Assembly: GCA_014381785.1 (NCBI GenBank)
Contig: JACNKZ010000055.1
Location: forward strand, 1 to 64,000
Reading direction: 5' to 3'
DNA length: 64,000 nt
From: Kiritimatiellota bacterium
Lineage (GTDB): Bacteria > Verrucomicrobiota > Kiritimatiellia > Kiritimatiellales > Tichowtungiaceae
Shown in pieces: positions 8,240 through 16,570 of the stretch. The notes beneath the pieces were generated by a model. The model did no database searches and was not told the origin of the DNA. It saw only the letters and a list, made by a program, of their open reading frames with translations. Position numbers and translations under genes: made by a program. How positions within the stretch are numbered: the first letter of the stretch is position 1; each line of letters opens with the position of its first letter.

Positions 8240-8905
8240 ATGGAAACACGACTCAATCCAGTTGAAGCCCGGGTAATCGCCACCTTGGTCGAAAAAGAAA
8301 TCACCACGCCCAACAACTATCCGCTGACGCTCACTTCGCTTACAACCGCCTGCAACCAGAAAAGCAACCGCTATCCGGTCACAGACCTGACCGAAGAAGA
8401 AGTGGCCCGCGCACTGTATAATCTGCGCGAGCGGAATGTCGCGTGGGAAACGGCTCCGGCGGGGTCGCGCGTGATGAAATACAGCCACGAGATTTCCCGG
8501 CTGTTACCCCTCACCGATCAGCAGCTGGCCGTGATGACCGAATTGATGCTGCGCGGGCCGCAAACCGTCGGCGAGCTGCGCACGCACTGCGAGCGCATGC
8601 ACCCGCTGGGCGACATCACCCAGGCGGCAGAAACGCTTCAGTCGCTCGCGGACTATCCGGACGGGCCGCTGGTCGTCAAACTGCCGCGCGAGCCGGGCCG
8701 CCGCGAAAACCGCTACGCGCACCTGCTGTGCGGCGAGCCCGAAATTTCGGATGATCCCGTTGAGGTTAAACAAGACACTGCCGTACTGGCTGTCCGCGCC
8801 GAAAACGAACGAATTGCCGCGCTCGAAGAGGACGTTGAACAGCTCCGCTCACAAATGACCGAACTCCTTGAGCAGTTTGCCGGGTTCAAAAAGCAATTTG
8901 AATAG
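8240..8905 (+). CDS. yceH: YceH/DUF480 family protein
   Basis: 221 residues. The first ~170 form two winged-helix-like domains of the YceH family; METRLNPVEARVIATLVEKE and TTPNNYPLTLTSL are characteristic, as is NQKSNRYPV. The last ~40 residues form a coiled coil (ALEEDVEQLRSQMTELLEQF). The molecular function is unknown; the fold suggests DNA binding. An AGAGGC ribosome site precedes the ATG. It ends two bases before xseA, so both are probably co-expressed. Confidence 0.87.
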   Translation: METRLNPVEARVIATLVEKEITTPNNYPLTLTSLTTACNQKSNRYPVTDLTEEEVARALYNLRERNVAWETAPAGSRVMKYSHEISRLLPLTDQQLAVMTELMLRGPQTVGELRTHCERMHPLGDITQAAETLQSLADYPDGPLVVKLPREPGRRENRYAHLLCGEPEISDDPVEVKQDTAVLAVRAENERIAALEEDVEQLRSQMTELLEQFAGFKKQFE

Positions 8906-8907
8906 GC

Positions 8908-10173
8908 ATGGAAGAGAAGCGGAAAATTCTGAGTGTAACCGAGCTGAACCGCACCGCGCGGCTGACGCTGGAAAACGGGATCGGCGAAGTATGGGTGGAG
9001 GGCGAAATCTCACGTCTGACCCGCCACGCCAGCGGCCATTGGTATTTTACGCTCAAGGACGAGGCCGCCGCGGTTTCCTGCGCCATGTTCAAGCAGAACA
9101 ACATCAGCATACTCTTTGAACCGAAAGACGGCGTGAAGGTGCGCGTACTGGGACAGGCCAGCCTCTACGAAGCGCGCGGAAACTATCAGCTCATCGTCCG
9201 CGCCATGGAGGATGCGGGCAAAGGCAACCTGCAAGAGCAGTTTGAAAAACTGAAAGCCAAGCTGGCCGCCGAAGGGCTGTTCGATGCGGATCGCAAAAAA
9301 CCGCTGCCGATGCTCCCGAGGAAAATCGGGGTGGTCACCTCCCCCACCGGCGCGGCGGTGCGCGACATCATCAACGTGCTCACCCGCCGTTTCCCAAACA
9401 TTGGAATTCTGCTCGCACCCGTGACCGTTCAGGGCGACGGCGCAGCGAATAAAATCGCCAAAGCGATCACCTATTTAAATACCCGCGGCGACATTGATCT
9501 GATCATCGCCGGGCGCGGCGGCGGAAGTATTGAAGACCTGTGGGCCTTCAACGAAGAGGTGGTGGCGCGGACGATTGCGGACTCGAACATTCCAATCATT
9601 TCCGCGGTCGGGCACGAGATCGACTTCACGATTGCCGACTTTGTTGCGGATGTACGCGCACCGACGCCATCGGCCGCGGCCGAGCTGGCCGTGCCGGTTC
9701 TGAGCGAACTGCAAACACAGGTCGCGCGGCTGGCCGCGCGGCTAGGCGGGTCATTGAGCAACCGCGCGCTGGTGTTGTGCGAAAAGATTCCCGGCTTCCG
9801 GCAGGCCATGGGGCAGAGCCTGCGCGCCGGAGTACAGCAGCGCCAACAGCGCATAGATGAAGCCGCCCTGCGCATGACCCACGAACTAAAAAATTCTGTG
9901 CGCGTTCAGCAACAACGGTTACCCGGATTGCAGCAGACCATGACCCACCGCCTGCAAAGCGCAGTGGCGGAACGCAAACAGAATATCAAACGACTGGAGG
10001 CGCAGTTGCGCGCGCTGAGCCCGCTCGGCGTGCTCGACCGCGGCTACAGCCTGACCGAAACCGAAGCCGGCGCCGTCGTGCGCGACGCATCAGACGTCAA
10101 ACCCGGCGAGCGTTTAAAAACCCGTTTTGCAAAAGGAACCATCATTTCAGAGGTAAAAACAACCGTGGAGTAA
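8908..10173 (+). CDS. xseA: Exodeoxyribonuclease VII large subunit
   Basis: Catalytic subunit of exonuclease VII, which degrades single-stranded DNA to short oligonucleotides. 421 residues: an N-terminal OB-fold (WVEGEISRLTRHASGHWYF), the catalytic domain with PRKIGVVTSPTGAAVRDI, the Gly-rich GRGGGSIEDLWAFN and GHEIDFTIADFVAD, then a long C-terminal helix and LDRGYSLTE tail. A one-mismatch palindrome at 9392-9406 encodes the FPNIG segment, a site also compatible with the family. xseB follows about 100 bp downstream after a repeat. Confidence 0.96.
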   Translation: MEEKRKILSVTELNRTARLTLENGIGEVWVEGEISRLTRHASGHWYFTLKDEAAAVSCAMFKQNNISILFEPKDGVKVRVLGQASLYEARGNYQLIVRAMEDAGKGNLQEQFEKLKAKLAAEGLFDADRKKPLPMLPRKIGVVTSPTGAAVRDIINVLTRRFPNIGILLAPVTVQGDGAANKIAKAITYLNTRGDIDLIIAGRGGGSIEDLWAFNEEVVARTIADSNIPIISAVGHEIDFTIADFVADVRAPTPSAAAELAVPVLSELQTQVARLAARLGGSLSNRALVLCEKIPGFRQAMGQSLRAGVQQRQQRIDEAALRMTHELKNSVRVQQQRLPGLQQTMTHRLQSAVAERKQNIKRLEAQLRALSPLGVLDRGYSLTETEAGAVVRDASDVKPGERLKTRFAKGTIISEVKTTVE

Positions 10174-10262
10174 TGGAGTAAAGGAGCGATGGATTAACGA
10201 ATCAGCAAAAAATGCCTGACTCTAAATATCCAGTAATCCAATATTCCACTCTCCAATAATCC
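10163..10262. repeat. TGGAGTAATGGAGTA-type repeat between xseA and xseB
   Basis: The plus strand begins with TGGAGTAATGGAGTAAAGGA and ends with words that are partly its complement (CCAGTAATCCAATATTCCAC), giving an imperfect long hairpin. Related copies are at 22155-22223 (inside a coding sequence) and about 27804-27879. Confidence 0.7.
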
Positions 10263-10274
10263 AAGGAGTTATTC

Positions 10275-10505
10275 ATGGCTGAGAAAACTGTCGATTTTGA
10301 AAAGTCGCTGGAGCGGCTCCAAACCATCGTGGACGAGATGGAAGGCGGCGAGCTGGCGCTCGAAGAGATGATTAAGCATTTCGAGGAAGGCTCGAAGCTG
10401 GTGACACTATGCTCCAAAAAACTGACCGAGGTGGAGCAGAAGATCGAAAAGCTGGTCAAAAAAGGTGACGGCCTGAGCGAAGAGCCGTTCGAAGCAAAAG
10501 AATAG
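10275..10505 (+). CDS. xseB: Exodeoxyribonuclease VII small subunit
   Basis: 76-residue helical subunit that assembles around XseA. It has the family pattern FEKSLERLQTIVDEMEGGEL, then LEEMIKHFEEGSKL. AAGGAGTTATTC upstream of the ATG is a good ribosome site. It lies downstream of xseA as in many genomes, here separated by a repeat of about 100 bp. Confidence 0.94.
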   Translation: MAEKTVDFEKSLERLQTIVDEMEGGELALEEMIKHFEEGSKLVTLCSKKLTEVEQKIEKLVKKGDGLSEEPFEAKE

Positions 10506-10534
10506 CCGCCCCGGACAAGGGAGCGTCTTTCTTT

Positions 10535-10628
10535 TTCCAATGCTTGGAAGCAACTGCGTTGCGTTTCAGTGCTTCGCAACGCGAAAACTACATTTTTTCC
10601 AATGCTTGGAAAATTCCAAGGGCTGGAA
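10535..10628. repeat. Three TTCCAANNNTTGGAA-family palindromes
   Basis: Perfect copies lie at 10535-10549 and 10597-10611 and a one-mismatch copy at 10614-10628, filling the convergent spacer between xseB and the CBS-domain gene. The part between the first two (CAACTGCGTTGCG and complement-like CGCAACGCG) could form a further hairpin. Confidence 0.9.
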
Positions 10629-10630
10629 AC

Positions 10631-11068
10631 TTAGAGTCCCGGCCCGGAGATGTAGCTCTGCAGGTTTTTGATCTCGAAATCTTTTTCGTCGACCAGATAT
10701 TTGACGATATCTCCGATGGAGAGGATGCCGACCACTTTACCGTCTTCCAGAACCGGCAGGTGACGTATCCTTTTGGAGGTCATGGCGTTCATGCAGTTCT
10801 CAAGCTGTTCGTCCGGCGTTACGGTGGTCAACGTGGTGGACATAATTTCTTTAACGGTCACCCCTTGCCCGCATTTTTTTTTCAAGTAGATTTTGCGGAT
10901 GAAATCACGCTCAGAGATGATCCCGACCAGCTGATCGCCATCCATCACCAACGCAGTTCCGGCAGAACGCTCAGCCATTTTTTCAATAGCATCAAAAATA
11001 ACGGCGTCGGGGGACACGGAAAGGATATCAGTTCCTTTTTTCTCGAGCACTTTACTTACTGTCGACAT
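10631..11068 (-). CDS. CBS domain pair protein
   Basis: 145 residues made almost only of two CBS domains (residues ~15-65 and ~80-135), typical of small adenine-nucleotide sensors. Recognisable cores are LVGIISERDFIRKI and VVGILSIGDIVKYL. The partner is unknown. The ATG at 11068 has AGGGAAAAATAT upstream; the frame extends back to 11191 but would overlap the hypA start region. Divergent from hypA. Confidence 0.9.
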   Translation of the reverse strand: MSTVSKVLEKKGTDILSVSPDAVIFDAIEKMAERSAGTALVMDGDQLVGIISERDFIRKIYLKKKCGQGVTVKEIMSTTLTTVTPDEQLENCMNAMTSKRIRHLPVLEDGKVVGILSIGDIVKYLVDEKDFEIKNLQSYISGPGL

Positions 11069-11185
11069 ATATTTTTCCCTTTCAATTGTTCTAAACCGCT
11101 TTTGAGTATAGTAACCGAAACCGAACTCGGCAAGCGTTGGGAAAACTTTATTGATGGTTCTGCGGAAATGAGACAATGTCCCCCT

Positions 11186-11527
11186 ATGCATGAACTTTCA
11201 CTAGCCTGCAGTCTTATTGAAGAGGCCGAAAAGGTGCTCGAAGCCGAGAACGCCGCGCGTGTAATCCGCATAACGCTGGGCATCGGCAAACTTTCAGGCG
11301 TGGAAATTGATGCGTTTGAGTTCGCTTTTCCAATGGCGGCCAAGGGAAGCCGACTGGAAGAGGCGGCGCTGGTGATCAACGATCTGCCGATCCACGTGCG
11401 TTGCAAGGTTTGCGAGAAGGAGTCGAACCCGGACTTTCCGCACTGCATCTGCGCCGTGTGTGGTTCGGACGATATTGAACTATTGGGCGGACGGGAATTT
11501 AATATCGAGTCAATGGAGATTGAATAA
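11186..11527 (+). CDS. hypA: Hydrogenase/urease nickel incorporation protein HypA
   Basis: 113-residue nickel metallochaperone. It starts MHELSLACSL, with the Ni-binding Met-His-Glu terminus, and holds a zinc site built from CKVCEKE and CICAVCGSDD. The start at 11186 is fixed by the conserved MHE terminus. The TAA overlaps the hypB ATG by one base. No hydrogenase or urease gene is in this window, so the target enzyme lies elsewhere. Confidence 0.95.
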   Translation: MHELSLACSLIEEAEKVLEAENAARVIRITLGIGKLSGVEIDAFEFAFPMAAKGSRLEEAALVINDLPIHVRCKVCEKESNPDFPHCICAVCGSDDIELLGGREFNIESMEIE

Positions 11528-12273
11528 TGTGTACTGAATGCGGATGCGGCGAATCCAACGAACATCATCACGGTCATTCCCACGGCCATGACCACGATCA
11601 TGATCACGACCACAATCATAACCACGCCGAGCGCGTGGTAAACGTGCAGCAGAGTGTGCTGGCGCACAACGACCACATCGCCCTGCACAACCGCGAGGCG
11701 CTTGATGCGCGCGGCGTGATTGCCATTAATCTGATTTCCTCTCCCGGTTCCGGCAAAACCTTACTGCTTGAGAAGACGCTGGAGGCGCTAAACGGGAAAA
11801 TCAAATGCGCAGTGATTACCGGAGATCAGCAGACCGATAACGATGCCCGCCGCCTCGCGAACAAAGGCGCGAAGATTTACCAGATCGAAACCAAGACCTC
11901 CTGCCATCTCAATGCGGACCAGGTCGCCGCCGCCCTGCCCGAGGTGCTGGACGATGATACGAAGATTCTTTTCATCGAAAATGTCGGCAATATGGTCTGC
12001 CCAACCGCCTTTGAGCTCGGCGAGCATTTCAAGGTGGCGCTGCTCTCTACGCCGGAGGGTGAGGACAAGCCTGAAAAATATCCGGTGCTCTTTGCAACCG
12101 CCAAGCTGACACTACTGACCAAGATGGATCTGGTGGATGCGCTCGACTGGGATCTCAAAGCCTGTCAGCGCTCCATTCAGGGCGTGCACCCCGGTATGAT
12201 GACCCTCAAGTTGAGCGCCAAAACCGGTGACGGCATGAAGGCCTGGCTCGATTATCTCGCCTCGCTGACATAA
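11527..12273 (+). CDS. hypB: Hydrogenase nickel incorporation GTPase HypB
   Basis: 248-residue SIMIBI-class GTPase that delivers nickel with HypA. The N-terminus has the CxxCGC motif (MCTECGCGE), then a His/Asp-rich nickel store (residues ~13-33). The Walker A is SSPGSGKTLLLE, followed by ITGDQQTDNDA, ENVGNMVCP and the TKMDLVD guanine-specificity motif. Translationally coupled to hypA. Confidence 0.96.
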   Translation: MCTECGCGESNEHHHGHSHGHDHDHDHDHNHNHAERVVNVQQSVLAHNDHIALHNREALDARGVIAINLISSPGSGKTLLLEKTLEALNGKIKCAVITGDQQTDNDARRLANKGAKIYQIETKTSCHLNADQVAAALPEVLDDDTKILFIENVGNMVCPTAFELGEHFKVALLSTPEGEDKPEKYPVLFATAKLTLLTKMDLVDALDWDLKACQRSIQGVHPGMMTLKLSAKTGDGMKAWLDYLASLT

Positions 12274-12278
12274 AAAAA

Positions 12279-12300
12279 CCGCCCCGGTTTCCCGAGGCGG
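12279..12300 (-). terminator. Probable intrinsic terminator of the small lipoprotein gene
   Basis: Read on the minus strand, CCGCCTCGG, a short loop and CCGGGGCGG (one mismatch) are followed by a run of seven T. It lies just past the stop codon of the minus-strand lipoprotein gene and immediately after hypB, so it may also slow convergent transcripts. Confidence 0.75.
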
Positions 12301-12323
12301 ATTTCTAAGCGATTTAACCTCGC

Positions 12324-12773
12324 CTATTTTCCACCGAGTGCGCGGGCTGCCGTTTTTGTGGCGGCATCCGCGGCGGTTTTTGCGGCGGCAGTATCAATCG
12401 CTAACGCCTCAATAGCAGCCTTCAATGAGTCAACGGCTTCTGAAAGCTCGCTGACGGACGCATCGAGCTTGCCCTCTACAGCGCTCACATCAGTTTGGGT
12501 ACTGCTTCTAAGCTCGGCGAGCTGGCCGTTCAGACCGTTTACTTCCGCCTTAAGTTCTTTCACATTCGCGTCCAGCGTTGTGCCGATACGGGTTATAAAC
12601 CCCTTCATGTCTTCAAGGGTCATAGCGGCGGCAACAGCCTGCGCGTCAAGCTGCGCATCGATCTGTTCGATCTGCGGGGAAACTTTGGAATCAATCATCT
12701 GATCCACTTTGCCGGTTGTTGTACAACCCGACATCAGCAGAACCATCATCAAACATGAACATGCTATCTTCAT
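12324..12773 (-). CDS. Small Ala-rich coiled-coil lipoprotein
   Basis: 149 residues. Signal peptide with lipobox LLMSGC (acylated Cys at residue 17), then a long amphipathic, Ala-rich helix (for example ITRIGTTLDANVKELKAEV) ending in ARALGGK. The design recalls Lpp-type murein-associated lipoproteins, but no specific family is recognised. The ATG at 12773 has GGAG five bases upstream; the longer frame to 12860 overlaps dapA and is rejected. Same strand as dapA and 20 bp downstream. Confidence 0.78.
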   Translation of the reverse strand: MKIACSCLMMVLLMSGCTTTGKVDQMIDSKVSPQIEQIDAQLDAQAVAAAMTLEDMKGFITRIGTTLDANVKELKAEVNGLNGQLAELRSSTQTDVSAVEGKLDASVSELSEAVDSLKAAIEALAIDTAAAKTAADAATKTAARALGGK

Positions 12774-12793
12774 CTTCTCTCCTTTTTTACTTT

Positions 12794-13663
12794 CTACAAC
12801 AACTCCAGACCCGAAAGAACCTCTCTCAGATCCTGTTTTAGAGCGTCTTCCATTGAACAAAGCGGCAAACGATACACCTCTTCGATTTTCCCCTGCATGG
12901 CCAGCGCGGCTTTCACCGGGATCGGGTTGGTATCGATAAACATTGCTTCAAAAAGTCCGATATACCGATCGTGCAGGAGCTGCGCGGCGTCCCACTGTCC
13001 TTCAAGCGCGGTGTGCACCAGAGAGGCCACCACGCCCGGCACCACATTAGAGGCCACGCTAATCAGCCCGATGGCGCCATCGCGCATCATCGGCAGCGCC
13101 AGACCATCGTCGCCGGAAAGCACTTCAATATCACAGGCGTCGAGAATTTGTCTCACGCGGGCCACATCGCCGCCAGCCTCTTTAACCGCCACCACCATTT
13201 CGTGTTGCGCAAGACGCGCGACGGTTTCAATGGCGATTTCACAGCAGGAACGGCCGGGCACATTATAGAGCACCACCGGCACACCGAGATCAGCAACGGC
13301 GGAAAAATGGCGGTACAACCCTTCCTGATTGGGCTTGTTGTAGTACGGGGTGACCTGCAACGTGGCATCAATACCCAGCTTTTTAGCCAGCATGGTCAAC
13401 TCGACCGCTTCAGACGTGGAATTGGCGCCGGTTCCGGCAATTACTTTCGCCCGTCCATTAACGATCTGAACCGTCTGCTCAATCACCTTCATGTGCTCGG
13501 TGTTGTTCAGCGTGGGCGACTCCCCGGTGGTTCCAACCGGCACAATTCCGTCGATCCCGTTATCGATCTGAAACTCGATCAACTCGCGGTATTTTGCAAA
13601 ATCCACTGACCCGTCGATATTAAACGGCGTGACAATGGCTGTATGGGCACCTTTTAAACTCAT
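12794..13663 (-). CDS. dapA: 4-hydroxy-tetrahydrodipicolinate synthase
   Basis: Class I aldolase-type enzyme condensing pyruvate and aspartate semialdehyde in lysine/DAP synthesis. 289 residues. PVGTTGESPTLNNTEHM carries the active-site Thr pair, TPYYNKPNQEGLY the catalytic Tyr, and VAVKEAGGD the Schiff-base Lys. It lies 28 bp downstream of lysA on the same strand, forming a small lysine operon. Confidence 0.96.
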   Translation of the reverse strand: MSLKGAHTAIVTPFNIDGSVDFAKYRELIEFQIDNGIDGIVPVGTTGESPTLNNTEHMKVIEQTVQIVNGRAKVIAGTGANSTSEAVELTMLAKKLGIDATLQVTPYYNKPNQEGLYRHFSAVADLGVPVVLYNVPGRSCCEIAIETVARLAQHEMVVAVKEAGGDVARVRQILDACDIEVLSGDDGLALPMMRDGAIGLISVASNVVPGVVASLVHTALEGQWDAAQLLHDRYIGLFEAMFIDTNPIPVKAALAMQGKIEEVYRLPLCSMEDALKQDLREVLSGLELL

Positions 13664-13691
13664 GTTTCCTCCTGAAAAAGCTAATGATGCC

Positions 13692-14945
13692 TTATGTGTT
13701 GAACGATTTCAAACCCTGAAAATCAAGTGTCGCAAAATAATCCTCGACCGTTTCCGGGCGACGGATCTGCAAGACAGACCCGTCTTCGCGCAACAGCAGC
13801 TCGGCGGAGCGCAGTTTGGCGTTGTAATTAAACCCCATGGAATGGCCGTGCGCACCGGTATCGTGGATGACAACCAGATCCCCGATCTCCATTTCGGGCA
13901 GCGCGCGATCAATCGCAAACTTATCGTTGTTTTCGCAAAGCGAACCGGTCACATCACAAACCACGTCGTGCGCCGCGCCCTCTTTGCCGGGAACGGTGAT
14001 GTGGTGATACGCGCCATACATGGCAGGGCGCATCAGATCCACCATACAGGCGTCGAGCCCGACAAACTGCTTATAGGTGTTCTTCTTGTGAAGCACGCGG
14101 CCGACCAGCCAGCCGAACGGTCCGGTCACCATGCGGCCGCATTCCAGACGCACATCCAGCGAAGTGAACCCGGCCTTTTCGTACAGCTCACGAATTCCTT
14201 CGCCGACCACCGTCAAATCAACCGGTTTGTCTTCCGGCTTATAAGGAATCCCGATGCCGCCGCCCAGATTGACAAACTCAAACTCAATACCGAGTTCGGC
14301 AGAGAGCTCCTTCACCAGATCAAACAGAAGGTGAGCCGTTTCAATAAAATACTTCGCGTCCAGCTCGTTGGAGGCCACCATCGTATGCAGACCGAAGCGC
14401 TTGACGCCCTTATCGCGAAGCATGCGGTAGCCGTCAAACAACTGCTCGCGGGTAAAGCCGTATTTCGCCTCTTCCGGATGGCCGATAATCGCATTGCCGC
14501 CTTTAAGCGCGCCGGGATTGTAGCGGCAGCAGATCAGCTCGGGCAGACCGATCTCTTTCTCCAGATACTCGATATGACTGATGTCATCGAGGTTGATGAT
14601 CGCGCCCAGCTCCTTGGCTTTGGCGTACTCATACGCCGGCGTGTCGTTGGAGGTAAAAATCACATCCTCTCCGGTCACACCGATGCTCTCTGAAAGAAGC
14701 ATCTCCGGATAGGACGAACAGTCCGACCCAAACCCCTCCGACTTCAGAATTTTCATGATGTACGGATTCGGGGTCGCCTTGACGGCAAAATATTCCTTAA
14801 AGCCCGGATTCCAGGCGAACGCGGCTTTGAGGGCGCGGGCGTTGGCACGGATCGCGGCTTCATCGTACAGATGAAACGGCGTCGGGTATTCTTTCGTCAG
14901 CTCCTCGAGCTGTTCACGGTTCAACGGGCACTTTTTTTCTGACAT
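13692..14945 (-). CDS. lysA: Diaminopimelate decarboxylase
   Basis: PLP enzyme of the alanine-racemase-like fold that makes lysine from meso-DAP. 417 residues. The PLP Lys is in YFAVKATPNPY; FVNLGGGIGIPY, ECGRMVTGPFG and VTGSLCENNDKFA are the phosphate and dimer-site motifs. HTMVASNE replaces the more common HIGSQ segment, so it belongs to a divergent LysA subgroup. The C-terminus (LDFQGLKS) resembles a degenerate palindrome footprint. Confidence 0.92.
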   Translation of the reverse strand: MSEKKCPLNREQLEELTKEYPTPFHLYDEAAIRANARALKAAFAWNPGFKEYFAVKATPNPYIMKILKSEGFGSDCSSYPEMLLSESIGVTGEDVIFTSNDTPAYEYAKAKELGAIINLDDISHIEYLEKEIGLPELICCRYNPGALKGGNAIIGHPEEAKYGFTREQLFDGYRMLRDKGVKRFGLHTMVASNELDAKYFIETAHLLFDLVKELSAELGIEFEFVNLGGGIGIPYKPEDKPVDLTVVGEGIRELYEKAGFTSLDVRLECGRMVTGPFGWLVGRVLHKKNTYKQFVGLDACMVDLMRPAMYGAYHHITVPGKEGAAHDVVCDVTGSLCENNDKFAIDRALPEMEIGDLVVIHDTGAHGHSMGFNYNAKLRSAELLLREDGSVLQIRRPETVEDYFATLDFQGLKSFNT

Positions 14946-14960
14946 CTAAAATCTCCGGCT

Positions 14961-15040
14961 TTCCAATGATTGGAACTTTTTTACTCTGATTTTCCAAGGT
15001 TTGGAACTTTTTCCACCCAAAAGTTCCAAACCTTGGAAAA
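14961..15040. repeat. Three TTCCAANNNTTGGAA palindromes, two forming a 22-bp perfect hairpin
   Basis: Perfect copies are at 14961-14975, 14992-15006 and 15024-15038. The second and third, with flanks, form exact inverted arms of 22 bp (14990-15011 and 15019-15040) around a 7-base loop TCCACCC. Each arm is itself built around a palindrome. It lies between the ATP-grasp gene and lysA, both on the minus strand, so it is the likely transcript end of the former or a processing site. Confidence 0.93.
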
Positions 15041-15103
15041 CGGGGAGCATTTTCGGCCGTCAAACGTTGAGCGGGGCCAACCGGAGATTTAGCGGCGCAC
15101 CGT

Positions 15104-16570
15104 TTACTTTTGCGGGCCGTCGATGCGGTTGATAATGGAGCGGATCACGGTCAGATAAAGCTCGTCTTTAAGAACCAAATCCTCGACTCCGGCATCGATG
15201 CTGGGATTATCATTCACCTCGATCACAACCACTTTTCCGTCGATTTCCTTGAGATCCACGCCGTACAGCCCGTCGCCGATCAGGTTGGCGGCTTTAAGCG
15301 CGGTCTGGATGACCTCCGGCGGGGCATCCTCTACGCGCAGGCATTCGCTCTTGCCGAAGCGACTGGTGGTTCCGCCCGCCCAGTTGCAAATCTGCCAGTG
15401 ACCGCGCGCCATATAATATTTACAAACGTAAAGCGGCTTGCGGTCCAGAACGCCGACGCGCCAGTCAAAGTCGGACTGCATAAACTCCTGCGCGATAATC
15501 AGGTCGGATTTTACCAGCAACTGCGTCAGCTTTTCGCGAAACTCGGCTTCGTCCGCCGCCTTCACAACCCCCTGCGAAAAAGCGCTGTCCGGCTGTTTAA
15601 GCACACAGGGAAAGGTGATGCCGAGCTGCTCCGGCGTGCTTTTCAGCGCCTCTTTGTGCAGAATGACTGTTCGCGGCGCGGGCAGTTTGGCGAGCGCGAG
15701 CCGTTCCGCCAGATAGACTTTATTGGCGCAGCGCATGATCGACCACGGATCGTCGATCACCACCAGCCCCTCGGCGTGCGCTTTGCGCGAAAAGCGATAA
15801 GTGTGATGATTGACCGACGTGGTTTCGCGGATAAAGAGCGCATCGAATTCCGCCAGTCGGCTGTAATCCTCTTTGGTGATAAATTCGGTGTAGACGTTAA
15901 GTTTATCGGCCGCCTCGGCAAACTTTTTGAGCGCTTTTTTACAGGACGGAGCACTCTTTTCTTCGGGGTTCACGAGAATGGCGAGGTCGTAAGCATATTG
16001 CTGAATGCGGCTCTCGCGGAACCGCTTGCGGGAAAAATAGTTACGGGCGAACTCGCAGATATGCTCCTGGTCCGCTTCCGGAATTTGATCCAGCGAAAGC
16101 GGCGCGATCTGCTGAACCAGCCACTTTTTATTAAACCCCAAGGTGACTTTCAGAAGCGGCGCCTGAAAAAGATTATAAAGCGCGCGGCCGACAAAACGGT
16201 GTTCCGGCAAAACAGTCTGTCCAAAATAGATATACAGCGTCGCTTCCTTTTCGGTCGCTTTGGAAAAGGTCTTCTGGATCAGGTCGTCAATATCTTCGGC
16301 AATCGTGCGGATAATCGTCTGTGAGCGGAAATCCTGCATCGTGGTCACGCTGGGAATGGCGCGGTGGTCGCGCGCGGCGGCCAGCAAAGAGACGTAGTAG
16401 CCGATCGACTGGTAACGGTAGGAACGGCACAGGTTGAATATGCGCGCATTTTTCATGGAGGCATAGCGGCTCTCCGTCAGATACGCCTTGGCGGAAACCA
16501 CCTCAACCTCCTCAATATCAAAGTTCCAGTGCGCCGTATTGTTGAGAATAATTAAATTACGAACAGCCAC
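15104..16570 (-). CDS. RimK-like ATP-grasp ligase with RLAN-type N-terminal domain
   Basis: 488 residues. The N-terminal ~190 match the RimK-like ATP-grasp N-terminal (RLAN) type (NARIFNLCRSYRYQSIGYYV); the C-terminal ~280 are an ATP-grasp ligase with FPCVLKQPDSAFSQGVV, YYMARGHWQICNW and VVIEVNDNPSIDAGVED. Such enzymes probably form peptide-like bonds on an unknown acceptor. The start is GTG at 16570, supported by AAAGGAGGGCAAGGCT upstream; it overlaps the 3' end of the GNAT gene by 14 bp. A separate, second RimK-type system in this window. Confidence 0.88.
   Translation of the reverse strand: MAVRNLIILNNTAHWNFDIEEVEVVSAKAYLTESRYASMKNARIFNLCRSYRYQSIGYYVSLLAAARDHRAIPSVTTMQDFRSQTIIRTIAEDIDDLIQKTFSKATEKEATLYIYFGQTVLPEHRFVGRALYNLFQAPLLKVTLGFNKKWLVQQIAPLSLDQIPEADQEHICEFARNYFSRKRFRESRIQQYAYDLAILVNPEEKSAPSCKKALKKFAEAADKLNVYTEFITKEDYSRLAEFDALFIRETTSVNHHTYRFSRKAHAEGLVVIDDPWSIMRCANKVYLAERLALAKLPAPRTVILHKEALKSTPEQLGITFPCVLKQPDSAFSQGVVKAADEAEFREKLTQLLVKSDLIIAQEFMQSDFDWRVGVLDRKPLYVCKYYMARGHWQICNWAGGTTSRFGKSECLRVEDAPPEVIQTALKAANLIGDGLYGVDLKEIDGKVVVIEVNDNPSIDAGVEDLVLKDELYLTVIRSIINRIDGPQK

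Noticed and set aside
4269..15038. The palindrome clusters as a CRISPR array
   Set aside because: Spacing is irregular, the repeats are only 15 bp with variable centres, no unique equal-length spacers exist and no cas genes are present.
13629..16324. Long antisense frames opposite lysA and the ATP-grasp gene (also at 30181-31344, 44470-45702, 49316-50305, 51844-52899, 25639-26592)
   Set aside because: They lie fully opposite well-conserved genes, have no ribosome sites or recognisable motifs, and arise from the high GC content.
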